Positions 55,098 through 63,917 of a DNA stretch of 64,000 nt are shown in pieces. Both the position numbers and the translations under genes were made by a program. The stretch spans positions 1 through 64,000 of the forward strand of contig NZ_SMAM01000004.1 of assembly GCF_004346205.1 (NCBI RefSeq), read 5' to 3'. Position 1 is the stretch's first letter. Every line of letters begins with the position of its first letter. This DNA comes from Bibersteinia trehalosi. Lineage in GTDB: Bacteria > Pseudomonadota > Gammaproteobacteria > Enterobacterales > Pasteurellaceae. Below the pieces are notes generated by a model. It made no database searches. It worked only from the letters and a program-made list of their open reading frames with translations, and was not told the origin of the DNA.

Positions 55098-56354
55098 GTG
55101 TTTGATACAAAATACAATGTGCTACTGATTGATGACGAATCAAATAGTGTTACATCATTTCAAGCACTATTACAAAACAAAAACTACCTTCCATTATTGC
55201 TTACAGATCCAACAAATATTCAACAAAAAATTCCCCCAAATTGGGTTGGCGTAGTGCTTTGCAATACCAAATTAACCAATCACTCAGGATTAAGTGTATT
55301 AAAAGAGATTATGCTATTGGATAAAAAAATTCCCGTTATCATGCTATCAGAATACGGCAATGTACCAATGGCGGTAAATGCAATGAAAATCGGGGCAATC
55401 AATTTTCTAGAAAAGCCCATATCATTTGATGCGCTTCTTTACCAAATAGAAAATGCTTTAGCAGAGCGTCGTCAATTAATATCTCAACGCCAATGGCAAT
55501 TAAATAAACTTAATCAAACGTTTATAGGCTCAAGTGAATGGTTACACAAACACCGTCAGCAGTTACAAAAATTAGCCAATAGCCATTTACCCGTTTTTTT
55601 ATGGGGTGAAAATGGTACAGGGAGGTACCTTTCAGCCAGCAATCTTCATCGATTAAGCTCTCGTAAAAATGCGCCTTTCATTCTGCATGAATGCATACAA
55701 AATATTCCTAATCCTATCGAAGACCTACTGACACAATGTGAACGAGGTACATTAGTCATCAAACACTTGCACCAATTATCAATAAATGAACAACAACGTC
55801 TTGCATCAGCGATGCATAGTGAAGAAAAATCATTCCGCTTAATTGTTATTAGCGATATTCCTCTTTGGCAAATTATTCAGCAACAGTATTTAAGCACTGA
55901 AATTTATGCTCATTTTCTGCACACACAAATCGAATTATTACCACTATATAAACACCCCACCGATATCGCTGCAATTTTTATCCACTATGTACAAAAAAGC
56001 TGTTCTCAGCTTAATAAGACCTACTTTCCACCAACTAAAAAATTATTACAACACCTTGGACTTCAACGGTGGATAGGCAATGTTACTGAGCTAATTCATA
56101 CTGCAGAACTCTATGCACTTGGATTGTTTACTCCCCAAAATACTCCGACATTAGATACAGACAGAATCCAACTAAAAGAAACAAACCCTCTTGCTAAGCA
56201 ATTATCACAATATGAAAAACAACTTATTGAAGATGCATTGCTATTCTTTCAGGGTCGTATTAATCCCGTCGCAAACTATTTTGCGATTCCTCGGAAAACG
56301 CTCTATCTACGAATGCAAAAATATGGCATAGATAAAAATGAATTTAAGTTATAA
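55098..56354 (+). CDS. NtrC/PgtA-like response regulator with degenerate active sites
   Basis: A 418-residue protein: receiver (1-120), AAA+ (about 145-340) and Fis-type HTH at the C-terminus (DALLFFQGRINPVANYFAIP, RKTLYLRMQKYG). The receiver keeps the acidic pair Asp12-Asp13, Ser84 and Lys106, but the phospho-acceptor position is Asn56 (LCNTKLTNHSG). Walker A reads GENGTGR (Lys replaced by Arg176), and the sigma54-contact GAFTGA loop is absent. It therefore should not act as a phosphorylation-driven sigma54 activator. The GTG start has AAGGAC 7 nt upstream. It is divergent from the importer; no sensor kinase is adjacent. Confidence 0.78.
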   Translation: MFDTKYNVLLIDDESNSVTSFQALLQNKNYLPLLLTDPTNIQQKIPPNWVGVVLCNTKLTNHSGLSVLKEIMLLDKKIPVIMLSEYGNVPMAVNAMKIGAINFLEKPISFDALLYQIENALAERRQLISQRQWQLNKLNQTFIGSSEWLHKHRQQLQKLANSHLPVFLWGENGTGRYLSASNLHRLSSRKNAPFILHECIQNIPNPIEDLLTQCERGTLVIKHLHQLSINEQQRLASAMHSEEKSFRLIVISDIPLWQIIQQQYLSTEIYAHFLHTQIELLPLYKHPTDIAAIFIHYVQKSCSQLNKTYFPPTKKLLQHLGLQRWIGNVTELIHTAELYALGLFTPQNTPTLDTDRIQLKETNPLAKQLSQYEKQLIEDALLFFQGRINPVANYFAIPRKTLYLRMQKYGIDKNEFKL

Positions 56355-56360
56355 GCATAA

Positions 56361-56388
56361 AAAACGTGTGGTAACAACCACACGTTTT
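56361..56388. terminator. Bidirectional terminator
   Basis: AAAACGTGTGGT (56361-56372) and ACCACACGTTTT (56377-56388) form a perfect 12-bp stem with a 4-nt loop, between the converging regulator gene and rsmG. Confidence 0.85.
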
Positions 56389-56408
56389 ATGACAAGCGCT
56401 CTAGATTA

Positions 56409-57023
56409 TTATTTTTTTTGCAAAACCACCAAATGACGTTCACCCACTAACTCGGGCACTTCAAGCTTAATCACCTCCACCAACTGAATCGGTTGTTTGA
56501 TTTCAGCGATTTCCTGTTCGTCATATACGCCTTTTAATGCATAAAATTTACCGTTTTCAGTCGGTAAATGGTAGCACCAGCTCACCATATCGTTAAGTGA
56601 AGCAAAAGCACGGCTTAATACGCCGTCAAATTGGCTCTCGGTATATTCTTCCACTCGGCTTTGCACAGACGTGACATTTTTAATCCCAAGCTCACGCAGA
56701 GCGTTTTTAATGAAAGTGATGCGTTTGCCCAAGCTATCCAACAACACAAATTGCTTATCAGGGTTAATAATCGCAAGCGGAATGCCCGGCAAGCCGGGAC
56801 CTGTTCCCACATCAATAAACGTTTCGCCCTGTAAATGGCGGCTAACCACGAGGCTATCCAAAATATGTTTTACCAGCATTTCATCAGGATTGCGAACAGA
56901 AGTGAGGTTATAGGCTTTATTCCATTTATCCAATAGTCGCACAAAACCAACTAACTGCTCTTTTTGTTGATCGGTCAAATTTATTTCTGCTTGGGCTAAC
57001 AAGCGGTTCAGTTTTTCTAACAT
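56409..57023 (-). CDS. rsmG: 16S rRNA (guanine-527-N7)-methyltransferase
   Basis: Methylates G527 of 16S rRNA; 204 residues. The SAM-binding motif is [17 protein letters not shown], preceded by [20 protein letters not shown], with [10 protein letters not shown] further on. It normally lies beside mnmG and the atp operon near the origin. Here accessory genes separate it from both. Confidence 0.96.
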   Translation of the reverse strand: MLEKLNRLLAQAEINLTDQQKEQLVGFVRLLDKWNKAYNLTSVRNPDEMLVKHILDSLVVSRHLQGETFIDVGTGPGLPGIPLAIINPDKQFVLLDSLGKRITFIKNALRELGIKNVTSVQSRVEEYTESQFDGVLSRAFASLNDMVSWCYHLPTENGKFYALKGVYDEQEIAEIKQPIQLVEVIKLEVPELVGERHLVVLQKK

Positions 57024-57125
57024 TTTGCAAAATCCTTGTTTTAATAATTTATGCTAAAATAGATTTAATTTGGATATTATTTATACAAATCTTGCTATTT
57101 CAGTATTTCACTAAGGATACTATAA

Positions 57126-58215
57126 ATGAGCCTTAAAGAACTATTTTTAAAAACATTAAACTATTTAGGTATTCATTGCGTTAAACAAAGTAACGAAACA
57201 GATAGCGAAAAGTTTGAGCAAGCAAGTTTTCTCTACAATGAACATAATTTTATTGATGTTTTTCCTATCCTTAAAGAGCTTGCTGAAAAAAAATAACTCA
57301 AAAGCTCAACTAATACTAGGGGTAATGTATGTTAATGGCGAAGGTGTTTTTAAAAGTAATAAAAAAGCAATGTATTACTTAAAAAAATCAGCTAAGCAAC
57401 AAGAACCATTAGCTTACTTTTTTATTGGATCTATGTATGAACAAGGCAAAGGTGTAAAAAAAGATATTCAGCGGGCATTTTCTTGGTATAAACAAGCTGC
57501 TGATCTAGGTTTAGATGATGCTTATCATCAATTAGGTCAGATGTACGAATATGGCGTTGGTATACAGAAAGATCTCCAACAAGCGATCTTTTGGCATACA
57601 AAAGCAATAGATCACGGTATAACACAATCACAAGTTAATCTTGGTTGTATATATAATGAGATGAAAGAATATGAAAAAGCGTTCTATTGGTTCTACAACA
57701 CAGCTCACCTACATATAAATGCTCAACATATGCTCGCTAGTTTTTATTACGAAGGTAAATCAGTTCCTAAAAACAATGCAATGGCAATTTATTGGTGGAA
57801 ACAAGCTGCAGAACAAGGACATTCAATATCTCAATATAATCTAGGTTTAATGTGTATTGAAGGGAAAAGTAAATTTTATAGTAATAAACAAGCAGTTTAT
57901 TGGTTTAAAAAATCAGCATCACAAGGCTTTGCTGATGCTCAATATAATTTAGTGTTAAGATATGAATTTGGAAAAGGAATTAAGCAAGATTATAAACAAG
58001 CCTTTTACTGGTATAAAAAAGCAGCAAATCAAGGTATTGCAGATGCCTATAATCAGATAGGTAGATTATATTTTTCTGGAAATGGGGTTACTCAGCATCT
58101 AAATATAGCCCTTGACTACTTTAAGCTTGGTTGTGAAAAAGGAAGTAAAAAAGCTTGTCAAAATTACCAAGAATTTAGAAATCACGATGATTTAGACAAG
58201 TGGTATAAACAATAA
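57126..58215 (+). pseudogene. Sel1-repeat protein gene with a frameshift in an A8 tract
   Basis: From ATG 57126 (AAGGA 9 nt upstream) the frame reads MSLKELFLKTLNYLGIHCVK onward and stops at TAA after ILKELAEKK. The main frame continues without interruption as NNSKAQLILGVMYVNGEGVF to 58215. Removing one A from the A8 run at 57286-57293 joins them into a product of about 362 residues. The body holds about seven Sel1-like 36-residue helical repeats (MYEQGKGVKKDIQRAFSWYK type), which mediate protein binding. It is either inactivated, phase-variable by slippage, or rescued by ribosomal/transcriptional slippage. The gene is very AT-rich. Confidence 0.72.
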
Positions 58216-58217
58216 TA

Positions 58218-58259
58218 AAGCGGTGAATTTTGCAGAAAACTTTGCAAAATTCACCGCTT
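58218..58259. terminator. Bidirectional terminator, uptake-signal-like
   Basis: AAGCGGTGAATTTTGC (58218-58233) and GCAAAATTCACCGCTT (58244-58259) form a perfect 16-bp stem between the Sel1 gene and hipT. Confidence 0.85.
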
Positions 58260-58264
58260 GCAAT

Positions 58265-59281
58265 CTAAATCACAGGCTCATCAATCACATTCATCAACTT
58301 CAACCGTCTGCGATAGTTATCCAGCACGCTGTTTTTGTGATCGCTTGGCATAAATGAGCGTTGATAAACACTTTCTACTATCGTTTGTTCTTTCCATAAT
58401 TGTGGTAATAGACGCTGTTCAATCAATTTTCGATTTAAACCTATCTTTTCGCCAAATTCCACAAAATCTTGCCCGATATATTCGCCATATTGAGTTTGAA
58501 ATCCGTGAGCTAATTCCACCCCGCCTTCTTCTCTTTCCAATAACGGCAAGGCGAGTAACGCACTGTTAAAAATGGCTTTATACGGCACAACGGAAACAAA
58601 ATCATAAACAGGAGCGAGTTCTATTTTGCCATTTTTATGATAAATCAGTGAAAAGTTGCGTAAGTGTAGGTCGTTATTGCCGAGCAAATAGGCGTAAACT
58701 ACACGTCTAAAGAGTTCTTGTCGTTGCACAAGATTATCCTCGGTGTAAGCGAGAATAAATTTCGCAACCCGTTCATAGCTCACATATTGCTCATTATCAC
58801 TGCCGATTTTTCCGTATTTTTCCGAGATATTCATCGCACCGTCCAACTGCTCTTGATGAATCGGTACGCCATTTTGACGATCAAAACGTTTAATCACGAA
58901 AGCAAATTCGACGTTTTCAGATTGAAAAGCAAAAAGCCCATTGGGTGGCACATTAAAGCCCAACGCTTGCATTACGCTCATTGTAGCGTGTTCATTTTCG
59001 GCTAAAAAAGAATAATCTTCAGGCGATGGTTTAAGAATAAATTCCCCTTGGTTGCCGATAGTTTCAAACTGCCCGTTTTCAATCACCAACTGCAATTTTG
59101 GCTGATAACCTGAAATACTCATTCCCTGCTGCGTGAGAGGTAATTCAGATACAAAATCTTGGCGAGCAAAGGGTAAAACGGGCAAAAAGTCATTCAAGCC
59201 AGTTAAATAACGAATTCCTTTTTTACTGTATTCACTTGAGTGATTTGCTAGCGGTTCTAATAAAATTCGACAAAATCTCAT
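58265..59281 (-). CDS. hipT: HipT-like Ser/Thr kinase toxin
   Basis: A 338-residue HipA-family kinase lacking the N-terminal subdomain 1, which is encoded separately as hipS. The Gly-rich loop is QQGMSISGYQPKLQL, with Ser55 and Ser57 forming the S-I-S autophosphorylation motif described for HipT. The catalytic loop is GNNDLHLRNF (Asp204) and the metal-binding Asp is in YDFVS (Asp227). HipT of E. coli O127 phosphorylates tryptophanyl-tRNA synthetase; the target here is unproven. Its ATG overlaps the hipS stop as ATGA. Confidence 0.85.
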   Translation of the reverse strand: MRFCRILLEPLANHSSEYSKKGIRYLTGLNDFLPVLPFARQDFVSELPLTQQGMSISGYQPKLQLVIENGQFETIGNQGEFILKPSPEDYSFLAENEHATMSVMQALGFNVPPNGLFAFQSENVEFAFVIKRFDRQNGVPIHQEQLDGAMNISEKYGKIGSDNEQYVSYERVAKFILAYTEDNLVQRQELFRRVVYAYLLGNNDLHLRNFSLIYHKNGKIELAPVYDFVSVVPYKAIFNSALLALPLLEREEGGVELAHGFQTQYGEYIGQDFVEFGEKIGLNRKLIEQRLLPQLWKEQTIVESVYQRSFMPSDHKNSVLDNYRRRLKLMNVIDEPVI

Positions 59282-59586
59282 ACATCTTTCCGCACAATTT
59301 GCACGGCCCCCAGTAAATTTTCGCCATTATTCAGCAATAAGCCGAAAAGATCCTGCTCATCAATTTTTTGCAGATCGACATATTTCTGTTTTAACCAACC
59401 CTCTGGCACAAGCGATGCAAAATAGGGAAATAACTGTTCTGCATAAAATGCTTTTTGAGCAATAGGGAAACTGATTGAAAGCGGAATGCCCTGATATTCA
59501 GGCAAATAGGCAAAGCAAAAGCCACGATGATCCTGTGATAATTCCCCAATTTTATCGCCATAAAGCAGCACGTCCGCTTTTCTCAT
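59278..59586 (-). CDS. hipS: HipS-like small antitoxin (HipA N-subdomain 1)
   Basis: A 102-residue protein matching only the N-terminal subdomain of HipA: KADVLLYGDKIGELSQDHRG, YQGIPLSISFP, then FPYFASLVPEGWLKQKYVDL and FGLLLNNGENLLGAVQI. In tripartite HipBST systems this protein is the antitoxin that inhibits HipT. The start at 59586 overlaps the hipB stop as ATGA; the ATG at 59595 is less likely. Confidence 0.85.
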   Translation of the reverse strand: MRKADVLLYGDKIGELSQDHRGFCFAYLPEYQGIPLSISFPIAQKAFYAEQLFPYFASLVPEGWLKQKYVDLQKIDEQDLFGLLLNNGENLLGAVQIVRKDV

Positions 59587-59891
59587 AACGTACATAGCGT
59601 AATCCCCAGCTCATTCGCCACTTTTAGCACAGTGTTAAATCGTACTTGGCTGGGATCGCTAAACAAACGGTTCAGAGTAGAGACTGAAATGCCTGTTTGT
59701 AATTCAAGAGTGTGAAGATCTATACCCAATGCCTTACGCTTATCGTTCAGCAATTTTCCAAATACCGACAGATCATCAATTCTCCCTTGCAACTTCTGCT
59801 CATTTTGGGCTTTTTCCGCGAGCATAAGTTGCTGTTGTAGTGCTTTGAGTAGTTGGATCTGTTCTTCCAAGTAGTGAATAGTATCTTTCAT
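59583..59891 (-). CDS. hipB: HipB-like XRE-family DNA-binding protein
   Basis: A 102-residue protein: N-terminal charged helix, likely coiled coil (about 5-35), then an XRE helix-turn-helix (SVFGKLLNDKRKALGIDLHT, LELQTGISVSTLNRLF, about 43-95). It probably dimerises and represses the operon through the AT-rich inverted repeat just upstream. First gene of hipB-hipS-hipT. Confidence 0.87.
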   Translation of the reverse strand: MKDTIHYLEEQIQLLKALQQQLMLAEKAQNEQKLQGRIDDLSVFGKLLNDKRKALGIDLHTLELQTGISVSTLNRLFSDPSQVRFNTVLKVANELGITLCTL

Positions 59892-59917
59892 ATCTGATTA
59901 ATCTAGGAAAAATTTTT

Positions 59918-59980
59918 TATAAAAATATCATAAATAAAACATAAAGCAAAATTTATATTATATTTGATATATTTTTATGA
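59918..59980. promoter_or_regulatory. Putative hipB operator
   Basis: ATAAAAATATCATAAA (59919-59934) is mirrored by TTTGATATATTTTTAT (59963-59978), which is its complement apart from a 2-nt indel. The half-sites contain TATCA/TGATA, reminiscent of HipB TATCC sites. The surrounding 314-bp gap is very AT-rich. Confidence 0.45.
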
Positions 59981-60133
59981 AAAAAATCTATTAGAAATAT
60001 CATTTTTGAAAAAAAAGAAAGTATAACAAGTAAGTTATTCTTCTTATTCAACGACTCCAGTAGAACAAAAAACAATCAAAAACGCCTATTCGTTTAAAAA
60101 ACATTCAAACAAACATAAAAGATTTTAAATGCG

Positions 60134-60153
60134 ACATAATTTGTCTCTTATGT
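60134..60153. promoter_or_regulatory. Small dyad upstream of the unrecognised gene
   Basis: ACATAA (60134-60139) and TTATGT (60148-60153) form a 6-bp inverted repeat about 55 bp before the 60206 start. Function unknown. Confidence 0.3.
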
Positions 60154-60205
60154 GTAAATAATCCTTTTGTTTTTAAAACTTTTTTAACAAACTAATGGAG
60201 TCTAT

Positions 60206-60493
60206 ATGACAATGAGAGTAGAAAGAAAAAGAAGACTTGTACTTAATGCAAGTTACAATCTAATGGAAGAAGAGCGAACATCACTTCATCGTAATGATAT
60301 TTATGACTTTGATATTATTACATTAGATGATGATTTCGTATCGTTGGAAGAACTTGCTCTCAATGATGATATTTGCAATACCTATTATTATCTTGTTCGC
60401 AATCTTCCAAAAGAGAGGGAGTTATCATTCATTGCTAAATCACGAATTATGGGATTACATCCATATCGTAATAACACTCTTATTGTAGAATAA
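60206..60493 (+). CDS. Unrecognised small protein
   Basis: A 95-residue predicted soluble protein, not recognised. The N-terminal 11 residues are basic (MTMRVERKRRL) and the middle is strikingly acidic (DIYDFDIITLDDDFVSLEEL). There is no signal peptide or membrane helix. GGAG lies 5 nt before the ATG, a terminator follows, and codon use looks native, so it is probably real. It is divergent from hipB and lies between the toxin-antitoxin operon and mnmG. Confidence 0.6.
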   Translation: MTMRVERKRRLVLNASYNLMEEERTSLHRNDIYDFDIITLDDDFVSLEELALNDDICNTYYYLVRNLPKERELSFIAKSRIMGLHPYRNNTLIVE

Positions 60494-60517
60494 CGATATA
60501 CCGTTCTAGTTCAATAA

Positions 60518-60561
60518 CAAGCGGCTGATTTTGCAGAAAAATTTGTAAAATCAGCCGCTTG
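60518..60561. terminator. Terminator, uptake-signal-like
   Basis: CAAGCGGCTGATTTT (60518-60532) and AAAATCAGCCGCTTG (60547-60561) form a perfect 15-bp stem between the small gene and mnmG. Confidence 0.8.
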
Positions 60562-60563
60562 CT

Positions 60564-60629
60564 GTAGAGGCGTATGTCATACGCCCTTTTATTTTATATC
60601 GGGGTAGAGCGTGCGATGCTCGCCCCTAC
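60564..60629. repeat. Intergenic palindromic repeat (REP-like)
   Basis: GTAGAGGCGTATGTCATACG... and a second unit ending GATGCTCGCCCCTAC share the outer frame of the 3119-3178 repeat but carry different inner palindromes (GTATG/CATAC and GAGC/GCTC). It sits directly downstream of mnmG. Confidence 0.72.
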
Positions 60630-60632
60630 TAT

Positions 60633-62525
60633 TTAAAGTTCCCCACGCTTTAACATTCCCTGTTTTTTCAAATTCACCAGCAGAATAGAAATAGCTGCCG
60701 GTGTGATGCCGGAAATACGGCTTGCCTGCCCGATTGAAACTGGGCGATGTTGCATTAACTTCGCACGCACTTCGTTAGAAAGGCTTTCCACTTTGTCGTA
60801 GTCAAACTCGGCTGGAATGAGCGTGTTTTCGTGGCGTTTATGGCGTTCAATTTCGTTGTATTGATGCTCAATGTAGCCTTGATATTTAATCGCAATTTCC
60901 ACCTGTTCTGCCGCTTCTTTGTCTTCAATCGCTGGGGCAAACGAGGCAATTTGGGTCAGTTTTTCATAACTCATTTCCGGACGGCGGATTAAGTCTTCAC
61001 CGCTTGCCTCACGAGCCAGCGGAGTATTGAGTAACGCATTCAGTTCGTCCAGATTTGGCATTTGTAAATGCGCCCAAGTCGCTTTTAATCTCGCTCTTTC
61101 TTGCTCAATCGCTTCCATTTTTTGATTAAATCTTGCCCAGCGGGCTTCATCAATCAAACCAAGTTCGTGGGCTTTTGGCGTTAAGCGGATATCAGCATTG
61201 TCTTCACGCAGTAGCAGGCGGTATTCAGCACGAGAGGTGAACACACGGTATGGTTCCTTAGTGCCTAGTGTGCAGAGGTCATCAACCAATACGCCAGTAT
61301 AGGCTTGATCACGGGTTGGATACCAACTCTCTTTGCCTTGAACCTGTAAACCGGCGTTAATCCCAGCCAGCAAGCCTTGTGCGCCAGCCTCTTCATAGCC
61401 GGTCGTACCATTAATTTGTCCGGCAAAGAATAAGCCGTCAATCGCTTTGGTTTCAAGGGTTGGTTTTAAATCACGCGGGTCGAAGTAGTCGTACTCAATC
61501 GCGTAACCCGGTTTGATGATACGGGTGTTTTCCAAGCCTTTCATTGAGTTTACGATTCCCATTTGCACATCAAACGGTAAGCTGGTGGAAATCCCGTTCG
61601 GGTAAACCTCAATAGTATTCAAGCCTTCCGGTTCAAGATAGATTTGGTGGCTGTTACGATCGGCAAAACGCATTACTTTATCTTCAATAGACGGGCAGTA
61701 ACGTGGGCCAACCCCTTCGATAATGCCGGTGTACATCGGGCTGCGATCAAGACTGTTGCGAATTAAATCGTGAGTTTGATCGTTAGTGTGGGTGATGTAG
61801 CACGGAATTTGGCGTGGGTGCTGTGACACATCGCCCATAAAAGAGAATACTGGTAATACCTCATCACCGTGCTGTTTGGCAAGTACGTCAAAGTTGATGG
61901 TACGGGCATCGAGGCGAGGTGGAGTGCCGGTTTTAAGGCGATCAACACGCAAATTAAGATCACGCAAGCGATCAGCAAGCATTGTTGCCGCAGGATCGCC
62001 AGCTCGACCGCCTGCATAGTTATCTAAACCAATATGGATCTTACCTGCTAAGAACGTACCAGCGGTTAAAACTACCGCACGCGCTTTAAAGGTTAAGCCC
62101 ATTTTGGTGACTGCACCCACTGCACGGTTGTTTTCCACCAAAATATCGACTACTTCTTGCTGGAAAATATCTAAATTCGGTTGATTTTCTAATGCTGTAC
62201 GCACTGCATTGCGGTAAAGCACACGGTCAGCCTGCGCACGAGTAGCACGCACCGCCGGCCCTTTCGAGCTGTTTAGAGTACGGAATTGGATCCCGGCAAC
62301 GTCAGTCGCTTTTGCCATTAAACCGCCCATGGCATCGATCTCTTTGACTAAATGGCCTTTGCCGATCCCACCGATGGCAGGGTTACAAGACATTTGCCCT
62401 AATGTATCCACATTATGGGTTAAAAGTAGGGTTTTTAAGCCCATTCGAGCGGGAGCAAGTGCTGCTTCTGTGCCAGCATGACCACCACCAACTACAATGA
62501 CATCATATATTTCGTTATAAATCAT
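60633..62525 (-). CDS. mnmG: tRNA uridine-5-carboxymethylaminomethyl modification enzyme
   Basis: With MnmE, installs cmnm5U at the wobble position of several tRNAs; 630 residues. The FAD-binding site [19 protein letters not shown] lies at the N-terminus, [20 protein letters not shown] near 45, and [20 protein letters not shown] further on. The C-terminal helical domain ends in GISPAA-type sequence ([20 protein letters not shown]) that docks MnmE. It is the gene classically adjacent to oriC. Confidence 0.98.
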   Translation of the reverse strand: MIYNEIYDVIVVGGGHAGTEAALAPARMGLKTLLLTHNVDTLGQMSCNPAIGGIGKGHLVKEIDAMGGLMAKATDVAGIQFRTLNSSKGPAVRATRAQADRVLYRNAVRTALENQPNLDIFQQEVVDILVENNRAVGAVTKMGLTFKARAVVLTAGTFLAGKIHIGLDNYAGGRAGDPAATMLADRLRDLNLRVDRLKTGTPPRLDARTINFDVLAKQHGDEVLPVFSFMGDVSQHPRQIPCYITHTNDQTHDLIRNSLDRSPMYTGIIEGVGPRYCPSIEDKVMRFADRNSHQIYLEPEGLNTIEVYPNGISTSLPFDVQMGIVNSMKGLENTRIIKPGYAIEYDYFDPRDLKPTLETKAIDGLFFAGQINGTTGYEEAGAQGLLAGINAGLQVQGKESWYPTRDQAYTGVLVDDLCTLGTKEPYRVFTSRAEYRLLLREDNADIRLTPKAHELGLIDEARWARFNQKMEAIEQERARLKATWAHLQMPNLDELNALLNTPLAREASGEDLIRRPEMSYEKLTQIASFAPAIEDKEAAEQVEIAIKYQGYIEHQYNEIERHKRHENTLIPAEFDYDKVESLSNEVRAKLMQHRPVSIGQASRISGITPAAISILLVNLKKQGMLKRGEL

Positions 62526-62539
62526 ATTGATAACCTAAG

Positions 62540-62940
62540 TGAGAATTCAGTTCAAATAAAGATCTTCATTTTTAAGAAAAGAGTTATTTTACCTTAAAAG
62601 CTGATCGCACTAAAGAAATTTAAAGGGATCGAGGGAGAATTGGATCGCTAAGTAATATTAAAGATCTTTATATAAATAGATCATTATTATTGTTATTATT
62701 AATTCAAGCTTCTTTGTGGATAACCTAAAAAAGGCTAATGAAAACAGTATGTTAAATATTTAAAAAAGTGTATAGATCGTGATTTTAAGCGGGATCTAAA
62801 TTGTGAATAAAAAAGTAACTTATCCACAGGCTCTGTCTCTTAAAAAGTTATGCTGATCTCACTACCGATGAAAAAACAGATCATTCACAATGTTATCCAC
62901 AGGATAAATTAAGAGAGATCCCCTAAAAAGAGGATCTTAT
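62540..62940. other. oriC: Chromosomal replication origin oriC
   Basis: Three perfect DnaA boxes TTATCCACA are present: 62820-62828 and 62893-62901 on the plus strand, 62715-62723 on the minus strand. A one-mismatch box (TGTGAATAA) lies at 62802-62810. Twelve GATC sites lie in about 375 bp (62561-62936), for Dam/SeqA control. An AT-rich unwinding region with GATCTTTATATAAATAGATC and ATTATTATTGTTATTATTA lies at about 62663-62703. There are no genes in the 460-bp gap between mnmG and prmA. Confidence 0.9.
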
Positions 62941-62985
62941 TATGATGGGTTAGATAAAATCAAAGAAGAGGATAACTTAATTCTA

Positions 62986-63870
62986 TTACGCCTTTTTGAT
63001 ACCTGTAATTCGGCACCATTCTTCTTTTTCAATGACTGGATCGAGAGTAAAATCTGTATGATAAGCCTCGCAAACACTTTCTGCTTGAGTTGCAAGAATG
63101 CCTGATAGCCCTAGGCTACCTTGCGGTTTTACTAGCGTAATGATATTTGGAGCAAGCTCTTTGAGTGGGCCAGCAAGAATGTTCGCAACCACAACATCGG
63201 CTTGTAAGTTTTCTGGCTGATCTTTGGCTAGAAATAGTTGTAGTCGTTCGGCAACACCATTAGCTTCAGCATTGCTTTTACTTGCTAGAATTGCTTGTGG
63301 ATCAATGTCTATCCCAATCGCGGATTTTGCCCCCAGCTTGAGTGCTGCAATAGCTAATATGCCTGAGCCACAGCCAAAGTCGATCACAGTTTTACCTTTA
63401 AGATCTAAGCTATCCAGCCATTGTAAACAGAGGGCTGTTGTTGGATGCGTACCCGTACCAAATGCCAAGCCCGGATCGAGCATAACATTAACTGCATTTG
63501 GATCGGGGACTTCACGCCAGCTTGGACAGATCCATAAACGTTTGCCGAATTGCATAGGGTGAAAATTGTCCATCCATTCTCGTTCCCAATCTTTATCTTC
63601 AATCTGCTCAATTTTATGGGCAAAATCTTCACTCACTAATTTGCTGATTTTTAGGGCTTCTACGATGATATTCATATCTGTTTCTGCATCAAAAAGTGCA
63701 ACGACATCAGTATTGCCCCAAAGCCGAGTTTCCCCCGGTAAAGGCTCAAAAATAGGGGTATCTTGGCTATCCATAAATGTCACGGAAACCGCCCCAATCT
63801 CTTCTAGAAATTCACTAATTTGTTCTGCTTGTTTGTCTGTACTATTTAAACGAATTTGTACCCACGCCAT
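62986..63870 (-). CDS. prmA: Ribosomal protein L11 methyltransferase
   Basis: Trimethylates L11 at several amino groups; 294 residues. The N-terminal L11-recognition domain ([20 protein letters not shown]) and the SAM-binding domain with [20 protein letters not shown] near 160 and [15 protein letters not shown] near 228 are complete. Confidence 0.96.
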   Translation of the reverse strand: MAWVQIRLNSTDKQAEQISEFLEEIGAVSVTFMDSQDTPIFEPLPGETRLWGNTDVVALFDAETDMNIIVEALKISKLVSEDFAHKIEQIEDKDWEREWMDNFHPMQFGKRLWICPSWREVPDPNAVNVMLDPGLAFGTGTHPTTALCLQWLDSLDLKGKTVIDFGCGSGILAIAALKLGAKSAIGIDIDPQAILASKSNAEANGVAERLQLFLAKDQPENLQADVVVANILAGPLKELAPNIITLVKPQGSLGLSGILATQAESVCEAYHTDFTLDPVIEKEEWCRITGIKKA

Positions 63871-63917
63871 AATGTTTCCTTAATTTTGAACTATTTTTGT
63901 TAAAAGAGACCGCTTGT

